Positions 1 to 5,510 of a DNA stretch of 9,201 nt are shown here, in pieces (the first letter of the stretch is position 1; every line of letters starts with the position of its first letter). Location: positions 1 through 9,201 of the forward strand of contig JBDLJV010000081.1 of assembly GCA_039714175.1 (NCBI GenBank), given 5' to 3'. Both the position numbers and the translations under genes were made by a program. Origin of the DNA: B3-G11 sp039714175. GTDB lineage: Bacteria; Actinomycetota; Acidimicrobiia; Spongiisociales; UBA5794. The notes beneath the pieces were generated by a model that saw nothing but the letters and a program-made list of their open reading frames with translations, was not told the DNA's origin and did no database searches.

Positions 1-38
1 TTATGCCTGGTGGCACCAACGGTCTCGGGTCGGTATGT

Positions 39-76
39 GGTTGTGGTCGGCAGTGTACCTACTGCCGACCACAACC
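39..76. repeat. 16-bp inverted repeat, REP-like hairpin copy 1
   Basis: Arms at 39-54 and 61-76 are perfectly complementary around a 6-base spacer. The stem can extend outward by 3 more pairs (36-38 with 78-80) if one G is bulged. The first 12 bases of the arm, GGTTGTGGTCGG, match the hairpin at 3724-3759 at 11 of 12 positions. It lies downstream of the hydrolase-glycosyltransferase gene and has no adjacent T-run in either orientation, so it is not a classical intrinsic terminator. The rest of 1-185 holds heptamer repeats (75-123), GAGCGAAGCGA-type words and the stop-codon hairpin; I see no gene there. Confidence 0.75.
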
Positions 77-123
77 GACATCAGATTTCCGACATCCGAC
101 ATCCGATGTCGGACTTCGGAGCG
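75..123. repeat. degenerate heptamer tandem repeat (CCGACAT class)
   Basis: Seven consecutive 7-base units fill 75-123. Three are exactly CCGACAT (75-81, 89-95, 96-102), and the others are diverged (CAGATTT, CCGATGT, CGGACTT, CGGAGCG). The switch from CCGACAT to CCGATGT also creates a small inverted repeat (95-102 with 106-113). Read on the other strand the unit is ATGTCGG, which after rotation is one base different from the CGGGTGT unit at 6593-6669. The two loci therefore appear to be one family. No coding role is apparent. Confidence 0.7.
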
Positions 124-173
124 TGAGCGCAGCGAACGGTCGGTTGTCGGTCAGGGAGCGAAGCGACCGATCT

Positions 174-199
174 GCGAGCTGATCGCTAGATCAGCTCGC
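174..199 (-). other. stop-codon hairpin at end of hydrolase-glycosyltransferase gene
   Basis: A perfect 11-bp inverted repeat (174-184 with 189-199) has a 4-base loop at 185-188. In the minus-strand transcript the loop reads UAGC, and its first three bases are the stop codon of the upstream gene. The 5' arm is therefore coding (final codons) and the 3' arm is untranslated. No T-run follows, so it may act as a 3'-end stabiliser or a Rho-linked end rather than an intrinsic terminator. rplK ends with the same arrangement and the same loop. Confidence 0.7.
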
Positions 200-2264
200 T
201 TATCATCGCTGCTGCTCTGGCGGCGCCGTCGGTCTCCACATCCATGTAGTCGAGGTCCCTGGCGATCTCTTCGGCCATCACCGTGCCGAGGTTGTTCGGT
301 ACGACGTCCTCGTAGTCCATGTAGCGGCCAGCCCGGTAGCGACCGAGACGGGCGCGGACGTGGAAATTCTGCTCGAAGTGATTGCGCAGCGGAACGTATA
401 TGAACGGCACCTTCGACGCGGCAAGCTCCATGGTCGTGGTCAGGCCACCCTGAACGATCGCCAGGTCGGCAACTGCCAGATGCCGGTACAGCCTGTCGAC
501 GTATTCGCGATACTCGACACCTTGCACCTGCGGAAGAGACGCCGGATCGATGCGGGGCCCCACGACCACGATCATGCGTAGATCGGACACCTCCCCGGCA
601 GCCTGCGGATACGACTCAACGACGCGCTTGATGAGATCCACCCCGACACCGGAGCCACCGACCGATACGATGCACACCTTCTCGTCTTCGTGGTAGCCGA
701 GTTCTGATCGCACTTCGGCACGATCGCCAAGTGCCTCGGGGTCGAATCCCGTCACGTACCCGGCGAAGTCGTAGTTCTGTTCGGTCCAGTCCCTGATGAC
801 GGGGAGATCCGGCCCGAAAGTGCCAGGAATGACGTCATCCGGATTCCCAACGAAGATCGCCTTGTCCCTGACACGGCCATAGCGGGCGATCTGCTCGATC
901 ATGTCGGCGTTGTAGTCGGCTGCGACGAACGCTTCACGCTCGCCGCCCGTTGGCATCGGCACGTATCCCACGAAGTCCGTCAACCACGCATAGGCAGCCT
1001 TCTTGAGGTTCGGGTTCTCGTGGAGGTGGTAATCCATCTCCCATGACTCGTCGCCCACGATCAGGTCGTACTGACCGGCACCCACCACCTCATCGATGAG
1101 CATGAAGTTCGCAACCTGGATCTCGTCCATGTTGCGAAGCGCCTGGAACGCGTTCAGGTCGTGCTCCCCCGATTCGCTCTCGATGTGACCGGACTCGCTC
1201 GCCATCAGTGGCGACGCCGGATGGATGGTCTCCCCGCTTGCGTCGAGCACCCGGGTCACCGGGTCCTGTGCAAGCCAATCGATCTCGACATCGGGATGGA
1301 GAAGGCGCAATTCGTCGGCAATCGCGATATCACGCCGGGCGTGACCAAGTCCGATTGGGGACGAGATGAAGAGGGCGCGCTTGGGTCTGGTGTTCCCTAT
1401 GTGCCACGTTGCGTCCGGTCGTTGCTGTGGGTACACCCGATGCATGAAGTCCCTGATCGCATGGTTCACCTGCACCGGGTAGCGCATGATCGGAATGTGC
1501 CCAGCACCCTCGATCATCAGGAGTTCGGAGTTCGGGATCATGTTCTGGAGCACCTTTGAACTCTCGTGGCTGATGATCCTGTCACCGGTTCCATGGATGA
1601 TCAGACAGGGCATATCGATCGCCCGAACTGCAGCTTCGAGTTCGTCGGGGTCATAGCTGGGACCGGCCTCGGACGCCCTGGCGATGATCTCGCCGGTCGT
1701 CTCCATGGCCCACCTGACGCTGTCGTCGAATCCTTTCGTTGAGTGCGGATCGGAGTTGCACACATCGAACCATGGCTCAACGAATGCGCGCCAGTCCTCT
1801 CTCCAGAACTCAGCGCCGTATGAGGCCCACGGTCCGTCATCTCCGTCCTCGAGCGGGACACCCCAGAAGTGTGATGCAGCGATCGGGATCACACCGTCGA
1901 AACGTTCGGGGTGAAGCGCGGCAAGCAGCGTGACCACGCCTCCGCCATAGGAGAGTCCAGCGACGACGCAGGTTGCTGTTTGTGTTTCGTCGAGTACGGC
2001 GATCACGTCGGCGATGACCTCGGACGTCCTGAACCGGGATGCATCGACATCGCGATCCGACTTGCCGTTGCCGATCGGGTCATAGGTCACCACCCGGAAG
2101 TGACGAGCCAGGTACGGAATCTGCATCTTCCACAGACGCGAGTGACACGTCTGCCATGACTGTGCGAGGAGGATCGTGGGACCCTCGTTCCCATACACCT
2201 CGTAGAAGATCTTGGCACCGTTCCGCTCAACGAAGCCCTCCGTGTCGGGGAACCGCGCTCTCAC
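186..2264 (-). CDS. alpha/beta-hydrolase - GT-B glycosyltransferase fusion protein
   Basis: This 692-residue protein has two enzyme domains in one uninterrupted frame. Residues 1 to about 280 form an alpha/beta-hydrolase: nucleophile elbow GLSYGG with Ser105, acid Asp228 in HGTGD, and His256 in GAGH, a complete triad. The usual HG oxyanion motif is replaced by AQSW near 34-37. Residues about 295-692 look like a MurG/UGT-type GT-B glycosyltransferase: the glycine-rich N-terminal loop GLGHARR (305-311), SVGGSG (534-539), then GGLTTTME (606-613) followed by P620, P625 and the FEQN segment (630-633), which matches the nucleotide-sugar binding region of the family. No signal peptide or membrane segment is seen, so it is probably cytosolic. 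The GTG start overlaps the TetR stop as GTGA, with GGAAGG seven bases upstream. The substrate is unknown; a hydrophobic acceptor sensed by the neighbouring TetR is inference. The order of activities (hydrolysis then glycosylation, or the reverse) cannot be read from sequence. Confidence 0.88.
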   Translation of the reverse strand: MRARFPDTEGFVERNGAKIFYEVYGNEGPTILLAQSWQTCHSRLWKMQIPYLARHFRVVTYDPIGNGKSDRDVDASRFRTSEVIADVIAVLDETQTATCVVAGLSYGGGVVTLLAALHPERFDGVIPIAASHFWGVPLEDGDDGPWASYGAEFWREDWRAFVEPWFDVCNSDPHSTKGFDDSVRWAMETTGEIIARASEAGPSYDPDELEAAVRAIDMPCLIIHGTGDRIISHESSKVLQNMIPNSELLMIEGAGHIPIMRYPVQVNHAIRDFMHRVYPQQRPDATWHIGNTRPKRALFISSPIGLGHARRDIAIADELRLLHPDVEIDWLAQDPVTRVLDASGETIHPASPLMASESGHIESESGEHDLNAFQALRNMDEIQVANFMLIDEVVGAGQYDLIVGDESWEMDYHLHENPNLKKAAYAWLTDFVGYVPMPTGGEREAFVAADYNADMIEQIARYGRVRDKAIFVGNPDDVIPGTFGPDLPVIRDWTEQNYDFAGYVTGFDPEALGDRAEVRSELGYHEDEKVCIVSVGGSGVGVDLIKRVVESYPQAAGEVSDLRMIVVVGPRIDPASLPQVQGVEYREYVDRLYRHLAVADLAIVQGGLTTTMELAASKVPFIYVPLRNHFEQNFHVRARLGRYRAGRYMDYEDVVPNNLGTVMAEEIARDLDYMDVETDGAARAAAMISELI

Positions 2265-2851
2265 TCGGTTCCTTCCTCGAGGCCCTTGATCAGCACGCCC
2301 ATTCGCCGCAGGCTCTGTCGCAATGGCATCCCCTCGCCCTCGAACCCGAGCAGGATCATCGATTCGGAGCCGAGGAAGGCAGCCACGACGAGAGCCACGA
2401 CATCATCGGGTGTCAGGATCCCGAACCTGATTCCGGCCTTCTCTGCGCTTTCTGCGACTTGGAGGAGAACACGGGTCCACCCCATCAACATGCTGCGCAC
2501 CTCAGCTCCCACGGCCTCCGACGACCAACCGGCTGCCATCATCTCGTGGAGAACCCTCACGTAGCCAGACTCGAGGTCCTGATCAAGGAAGTCACACGCC
2601 ATGTCCCACCGCTTCGAGAGGGGCAGATCCTCAGAGAACATCTTGGCCTGCCGATCGAGGAGGCTGTCGTTCTCTGATCTGAGCACCGCCAGGATCAGGT
2701 CGGCCTTGGAACCGAAGTGGTAGTGAATCTGGGAGAGCGGAACACTCGCCTCGACTGCAACCTTTCGAGTGGACATCGCTGCGTAGCCATCAGACAGAAG
2801 GCACACACGCGCTGCTTCGAGGATTCTGATTCTCGTATCCACCTTCGCCAT
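2261..2851 (-). CDS. TetR/AcrR-family transcriptional regulator
   Basis: The 196-residue protein has the one-domain layout of TetR repressors: an N-terminal three-helix DNA-binding region at about residues 5-50, with the helix-turn-helix MSTRKVAVEASVPLSQIHYHF and the family-typical YHFGSK at 44-49, then an all-helical ligand-binding part. The length is normal for the family. I chose the ATG at 2851 because GGAGGAG lies nine bases upstream; an ATG six codons earlier has no ribosome binding site. Its stop overlaps the GTG of the hydrolase-glycosyltransferase by four bases, so the two are co-translated. The promoter region contains a perfect palindrome at the expected transcription start, which points to autorepression. 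A second copy of the palindrome sits behind the divergent promoter. The ligand is unknown and is probably a substrate or product of the fused enzyme (inference). Confidence 0.92.
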   Translation of the reverse strand: MAKVDTRIRILEAARVCLLSDGYAAMSTRKVAVEASVPLSQIHYHFGSKADLILAVLRSENDSLLDRQAKMFSEDLPLSKRWDMACDFLDQDLESGYVRVLHEMMAAGWSSEAVGAEVRSMLMGWTRVLLQVAESAEKAGIRFGILTPDDVVALVVAAFLGSESMILLGFEGEGMPLRQSLRRMGVLIKGLEEGTE

Positions 2852-2920
2852 GACTCGTCGCTCCTCCATGTCGTCGAGGCGTACCGCTCATGCACGATCA
2901 CGCGGCTACTCGACCTCAAT

Positions 2921-2936
2921 TCGGTCGTTCGACCGA
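2921..2936. promoter_or_regulatory. predicted TetR operator O1
   Basis: TCGGTCG-TT-CGACCGA is a perfect palindrome with 7-base arms and a 2-base centre. It begins two bases past the -10 box of the minus-strand promoter at 2938-2966 and so covers the likely transcription start of the TetR gene. Its arms are identical to those of the site at 3027-3044. Size and symmetry fit TetR-family operators; occupancy by this regulator is inference from position. Confidence 0.75.
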
Positions 2937-2937
2937 G

Positions 2938-2966
2938 AACCTAGGTGGTCCAGCGAGGTCCGTCAA
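2938..2966 (-). promoter_or_regulatory. promoter of the tetR - hydrolase-glycosyltransferase operon
   Basis: On the minus strand TTGACG (2966-2961) is followed after 17 bases by TAGGTT (2943-2938), which fits the actinobacterial TTGAC / TANNNT pattern. The transcript would start near 2931, about 80 bases upstream of the TetR ATG, inside operator O1. Confidence 0.65.
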
Positions 2967-2986
2967 GCGAACCTCCGGCAAATCTC

Positions 2987-3015
2987 TTGACAATCACCCA
3001 TGGCTGACATACTGT
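2987..3015 (+). promoter_or_regulatory. sigma-A-like promoter of the secreted-protein gene
   Basis: TTGACA (2987-2992) and TACTGT (3010-3015) are separated by exactly 17 bases, a near-ideal housekeeping promoter. The -10 box also lies inside a small palindrome, TGACA-TAC-TGTCA (3005-3017). The start site would be near 3022, and operator O2 at 3027-3044 covers the first transcribed bases. The transcript leader is about 60 bases. Confidence 0.75.
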
Positions 3016-3026
3016 CATTGCACAAC

Positions 3027-3044
3027 TTCGGTCGGTCGACCGAA
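3027..3044. promoter_or_regulatory. predicted TetR operator O2
   Basis: TTCGGTCG-GT-CGACCGAA is a perfect palindrome with 8-base arms around a 2-base centre. Its inner 14 arm bases are identical to operator O1, and only the centre differs (GT versus TT). It lies immediately downstream of the predicted start site of the plus-strand promoter, where a bound repressor would block initiation or early elongation. Confidence 0.78.
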
Positions 3045-3081
3045 TGAGGCCGTGTGAATGGCCATAGGGAAGGAAGTCGAA

Positions 3082-3705
3082 ATGGGAAAGAGCAGAAGAG
3101 CAACGATGCTGGCGTTGGCTGCGGTGATGATGGTGGTCGCATCGGCCGCTCCGGTAGCGGCGACCAACGATGCGACTCATCAGCAAGCAGATATCCATCC
3201 ATTCCCCGGTGCAGCCGACCTCGATCCATCCGGTGACTCCTACCGGTCGGCGAGCCTCGTGCGAACCGACAGCGGAATCTCGTTCCGGATGCAGACGGAT
3301 TCTCTCACCCCGGGAGATGTCGTGACCATCTGGTACGTCATCTTCAACAACCCGGGCGAGTGCATCAACGCGGCCGCCGCGAGCGGTCCGCGATGCGATC
3401 TGCCCGACCTCTTCACCGGTGCAGACATCGGGCTGTCCGTCATGTGGGCAGCAGGATCGATCGTTGACGGGAACGGGGCTGCAGCCTGGGCAGGCCACAT
3501 CAGGGAAGGGCAGCTCAACGTCGGGCACCCGATGCTCGGAAACGGTGATGGGCTGACCGACGCGCGAGGGGCAGAGGTGCATCTCGTGGTGCATACGCAC
3601 GGACCTGCGCGAGCGGGATACATCGGTGATCAACTGCACAGTTTCGAGACCGATGGCGACGTGGTCGCAGACCTGCAAGCGGCCGCCTTCCGCGGAGAGG
3701 GCTGA
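3082..3705 (+). CDS. secreted protein of unknown function
   Basis: This is a 207-residue protein. The start at 3082 is preferred over the ATG at 3058 because AAGGAAG precedes it at good spacing and the resulting N-terminus is a clean Sec signal peptide: KSRR, then a hydrophobic stretch at about 8-23, then PVAA with likely cleavage after residue 27. The mature part of about 180 residues has no membrane segment. It contains a WYVIFNNPGEC segment (84-94), a second cysteine at 105 that could pair with C94, and a conserved-looking EVHLVVHTHGPA segment (165-176) with three histidines. I recall similar WxVIFNNP...GPA patterns in uncharacterised secreted bacterial proteins, but I cannot name a family with confidence. 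It is transcribed divergently from the TetR operon behind its own promoter with operator O2, so it is probably co-regulated with the fused enzyme. The function is unknown. Confidence 0.85.
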   Translation: MGKSRRATMLALAAVMMVVASAAPVAATNDATHQQADIHPFPGAADLDPSGDSYRSASLVRTDSGISFRMQTDSLTPGDVVTIWYVIFNNPGECINAAAASGPRCDLPDLFTGADIGLSVMWAAGSIVDGNGAAAWAGHIREGQLNVGHPMLGNGDGLTDARGAEVHLVVHTHGPARAGYIGDQLHSFETDGDVVADLQAAAFRGEG

Positions 3706-3723
3706 CAAGCAACCAGCGTCGAT

Positions 3724-3759
3724 GGATGTGGTCGGTCGCCTACGCGACCGACCACATCC
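3724..3759. repeat. 16-bp inverted repeat, REP-like hairpin copy 2
   Basis: Perfectly complementary arms at 3724-3739 and 3744-3759 flank a 4-base loop (CTAC). It starts 18 bases after the stop codon of the secreted-protein gene and may serve as its 3' end, although no T-run follows. The outer arm GGATGTGGTCGG matches the hairpin at 39-76 at 11 of 12 bases, while the inner part differs but stays perfectly paired. Confidence 0.78.
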
Positions 3760-3793
3760 GCGCAAAGAACCAGGTGTCGTTCCGTCTTTCAGC

Positions 3794-3825
3794 GAGCAAA
3801 GCGATGCGGTCTTTTCTCTTTGCTC
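3794..3825. repeat. 8-bp inverted repeat in gene-free region
   Basis: GAGCAAAG (3794-3801) is complementary to CTTTGCTC (3818-3825) across a 16-base loop. Direct repeats of TCAGCGAG flank it at 3789 and 3828. It is short enough to be partly chance, but it lies in a run of inverted repeats between 3724 and 3959. Confidence 0.4.
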
Positions 3826-3851
3826 TATCAGCGAGGTGGAGCCGAGCGATC

Positions 3852-3888
3852 TGCTTTCTTCGTCAGGTGCAGACTGACGAAGAAAGCA
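3852..3888. repeat. 15-bp perfect inverted repeat
   Basis: Arms at 3852-3866 and 3874-3888 (TGCTTTCTTCGTCAG and its complement) flank a 7-base loop. No T-run follows on either strand, so it is not an obvious terminator. No reading frame of convincing composition spans it. Confidence 0.7.
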
Positions 3889-3925
3889 AGGAGGGTTGGA
3901 GGAGGATGGTGGTCTCTTTCGAGGT

Positions 3926-3959
3926 TGGTTGAGCAGCGGGCCAGGATGCTGTTCAACCA
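3926..3959 (+). other. 12-bp hairpin, better paired as a plus-strand RNA
   Basis: TGGTTGAGCAGC (3926-3937) pairs with 3948-3959 across a 10-base loop. One pair is G-U if transcribed on plus but A-C on minus, which weakly favours a plus-strand RNA. The gene-free stretch 3706-4172 contains this, the hairpins at 3724, 3794 and 3852, and the GC-rich segment at 3970-4035; I see no credible gene in it. Confidence 0.45.
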
Positions 3960-4015
3960 CATGTCACTCCGGAGGGCCGGGGTAGGGGCCGGCCTGCGTG
4001 GCCCGAAGTGCCGGA

Positions 4016-4111
4016 ACCACCTCTTAGGCGGTGGTGGATCGCCTCTTTATCCTGCCTCCAACTTGCCCCTTGCTCTGCCCATATGGTCGTCGCGGTACTT
4101 GCCGTTGTCAA
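4016..4111 (-). promoter_or_regulatory. possible minus-strand promoter with structured leader
   Basis: On the minus strand TTGACA (4111-4106) is followed after 17 bases by GACCAT (4088-4083), a weak -10. About 50 bases later ACCACC / GGTGGT forms a 6-bp hairpin (4016-4021 with 4030-4035) around an 8-base loop containing CCTAAGA. In many bacteria the next genes after rplA are rplJ and rplL, preceded by a structured L10 leader, and this arrangement resembles one loosely. No rplJ follows, and I could not match the full leader consensus, so both the promoter and the leader identity are tentative. Confidence 0.25.
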
Positions 4112-4172
4112 CCTGATTCTGGAAATTCCGCACATTTGGGGTATGGAATAGCGCCAATTGGCCAAGAACGCG

Positions 4173-4205
4173 AAAAAACGGCCTACGGGTTCAGCCGTAG
4201 ACCGT
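4173..4205 (-). terminator. intrinsic terminator of the secE-nusG-rplKA operon
   Basis: On the minus strand an 11-bp stem (4205-4195 with 4188-4178, 6-base loop) is followed directly by six T's (4178-4173). One pair is G-U in the minus-strand RNA but C-A in the plus orientation, so the structure is specific to the minus transcript. It lies 22 bases after the rplA stop codon. Confidence 0.9.
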
Positions 4206-4227
4206 CAATTCGTTGGTTCGACGCGTG

Positions 4228-4941
4228 TTAGCGACGTTCCTTCAGCTCGTCCTCGATCGACGAAATGTCGACCTTGACGCCTGGGCTCATCGTCGATGAG
4301 ACGGCCACCTTGTGAATGAACCTGCCCTTCGTAGAGGCCGGCCGTGACCGGATGATCTCATCGGAGATCGCGAGGAGGTTGTCAACGAGCTTGTCCGCTT
4401 CGAACGAGACGCGCCCGATGGGAACATGGACGTTGCCGTAGCGATCGTTGCGGTACTCAACACGTCCGGCCTTGAAGGCCTCAACCGTCTTGCCGACGTC
4501 CTTGGTGACGGTACCGGTCTTGGGGTTCGGCATGAGTCCACGTGGTCCAAGGACCTGGCCAAGCTTTCCAACCACCGGCATCATGTCCGGCGTAGCGATC
4601 GTGATGTCCCAGTCAAGTGGCATATCGCCACTGGAGATCTTGTCGGCGAGATCCTTGCCACCAACAACATCGGCACCAGCGTCCTCGGCCTCTTGGGCCT
4701 GATCGTTGGCGAACACCACGACCTTGACGTCCTTGCCCGTGCCGTGTGGCAGTGACACGGTTCCGCGAACGATCTGATCTGCCTGACGAGCATCGATTCC
4801 GAGTTGGAAGACGATGTCGACGGATTCGTCGAACTTCGCGTAGGCGAGCGTCTTCACGAGATCGACAGCGTCTGTAGCTGGATACGCGGATTCGGCGTCG
4901 TACCTGCGCTCTGCGTCAGCGCGGTTCTTTGAGATACCCAT
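4228..4941 (-). CDS. rplA: 50S ribosomal protein L1
   Basis: This is a 237-residue protein of typical length for bacterial L1, the mobile-stalk protein that binds 23S rRNA and helps release deacylated tRNA. In many bacteria it also represses its own operon by binding the mRNA. The N-terminus has the usual basic helix followed by AVDLVKTLAYAKFDESVDI. The central signature GQVLGPRGLMPNPKTGTVT lies at about 128-146, and the C-terminal part with GRVEYRNDRYGNVHVPIG is intact. The ATG at 4941 is chosen over one eight codons upstream (4965) because AAAGGAAA lies at good distance from it and the MGISKNRA start matches the family. It is the last gene of the operon, 104 bases after rplK, and an intrinsic terminator follows. 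Confidence 0.97.
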   Translation of the reverse strand: MGISKNRADAERRYDAESAYPATDAVDLVKTLAYAKFDESVDIVFQLGIDARQADQIVRGTVSLPHGTGKDVKVVVFANDQAQEAEDAGADVVGGKDLADKISSGDMPLDWDITIATPDMMPVVGKLGQVLGPRGLMPNPKTGTVTKDVGKTVEAFKAGRVEYRNDRYGNVHVPIGRVSFEADKLVDNLLAISDEIIRSRPASTKGRFIHKVAVSSTMSPGVKVDISSIEDELKERR

Positions 4942-4956
4942 CGGGTGTTTCCTTTC

Positions 4957-4985
4957 GTGGTGCAAACGGGCCGAAACCCTCCCAC
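4957..4985 (-). promoter_or_regulatory. possible L1-binding hairpin in rplA leader
   Basis: In the minus transcript GUGG (4985-4982) pairs with CCAC (4960-4957). An inner GGG/CCC stem is separated from it by an asymmetric internal loop, just upstream of the rplA ribosome binding site. L1 represses translation through an asymmetric-loop helix in several bacteria. The stems here are short and the match is by shape only. Confidence 0.25.
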
Positions 4986-5018
4986 GTATGTGTGCCGCCG
5001 GTGCGGCTCTTCTCGTGC

Positions 5019-5032
5019 TACGTAATACGTAC
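5019..5032. repeat. two TACGTNN heptamers in the rplK-rplA spacer
   Basis: TACGTAA (5019-5025) and TACGTAC (5026-5032) are adjacent, and a third slot is degraded to TACCTCG. The same unit occurs five times at 9108-9142 and once at 6435-6441, where it lies between the secE ribosome binding site and its TTG start. All three places are short spacers next to translation-related genes. Confidence 0.6.
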
Positions 5033-5036
5033 TACC

Positions 5037-5056
5037 TCGAGGCCGCTAGGCCTCGA
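5037..5056 (-). other. stop-codon hairpin at end of rplK
   Basis: TCGAGGCC (5037-5044) and GGCCTCGA (5049-5056) form a perfect 8-bp stem with a 4-base loop at 5045-5048. In the minus RNA the loop is UAGC, whose UAG is the rplK stop codon. The same loop and placement occur at the end of the hydrolase-glycosyltransferase gene (174-199). No T-run follows, so readthrough into rplA is expected. Confidence 0.65.
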
Positions 5057-5477
5057 CTACATCCAAGCCCATGGACCGGGCGGTGCCTTCAACGATCAAC
5101 ATCGCGTTCTCGATGTCGTTCGCGTTGAGATCAGGCATCTTCGTCTCAGCGATCTCACGGACCTGAGCCTTCGTGACCGTGCCGACCTTCTCCTTGTGCG
5201 GCACAGGAGAACCCTTCTCGATCTTCGCTGCCTGGCGCAGCAACACGGCTGCCGGCGGCGTCTTCGTAATGAACGTGAACGAGCGATCCTCGTAGATCGA
5301 GATCTCGACGGGAATGATCGTCCCGGCCTGCGCCTGGGTGGCGTTGTTGTAGGCCTGGACGAAGTCCATGATGTTCACGCCGTGCTGGCCCAGCGCAGGA
5401 CCGACCGGCGGAGCAGGGCTTGCCTGTCCGGCGGGGATCTGCAGCTTGAGCACGGTCATCAGTTTCTTGCGACCCAT
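5046..5477 (-). CDS. rplK: 50S ribosomal protein L11
   Basis: This is a 143-residue L11, the protein at the GTPase-associated centre that binds 23S rRNA helices 43/44 and takes part in the stringent-response signal and in thiopeptide sensitivity. The N-terminal domain shows the conserved QIPAGQASPAPPVGPALGQ segment (about 13-31) and GVNIMDF. The C-terminal RNA-binding domain shows GTVTKAQVREIAETKMPDLNA and the terminal EGTARSMGLDV. The ATG at 5477 is preceded by AAGGAA eight bases upstream. It follows nusG by 33 bases, in the order conserved in nearly all bacteria. Its stop codon lies in a hairpin loop. Confidence 0.97.
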   Translation of the reverse strand: MGRKKLMTVLKLQIPAGQASPAPPVGPALGQHGVNIMDFVQAYNNATQAQAGTIIPVEISIYEDRSFTFITKTPPAAVLLRQAAKIEKGSPVPHKEKVGTVTKAQVREIAETKMPDLNANDIENAMLIVEGTARSMGLDVVEA

Positions 5478-5510
5478 GTTTCAGATTCCTTGCCTATTAG
5501 AACTAGATGT

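Noticed and set aside
75..123. CRISPR array
   Set aside because: Units are 7 bases with no unique spacers, as at the other heptamer loci.
35..403. 122-codon plus-strand open frame at the left edge
   Set aside because: Half of it is heptamer and hairpin repeat DNA and the rest is antisense to the glycosyltransferase; there is no ribosome binding site.
3082..3705. CHRD-domain (chordin-like) annotation for the secreted protein
   Set aside because: The length and secreted nature brought it to mind, but I cannot see the CHRD sequence pattern, so no family is assigned.
2941..3960. 339-codon minus-strand open frame across the secreted-protein gene
   Set aside because: It lies opposite a gene with signal peptide, promoter and ribosome binding site, and its translation is rich in C, H, R, S and P with no domain; it is a shadow of high-GC coding DNA.
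3960..4111. Signal-recognition-particle RNA, RNase P RNA or tmRNA
   Set aside because: None of their conserved cores (GGAAGG-type SRP loop, GAGGAAAGTCC, tRNA-like end) is present on either strand.
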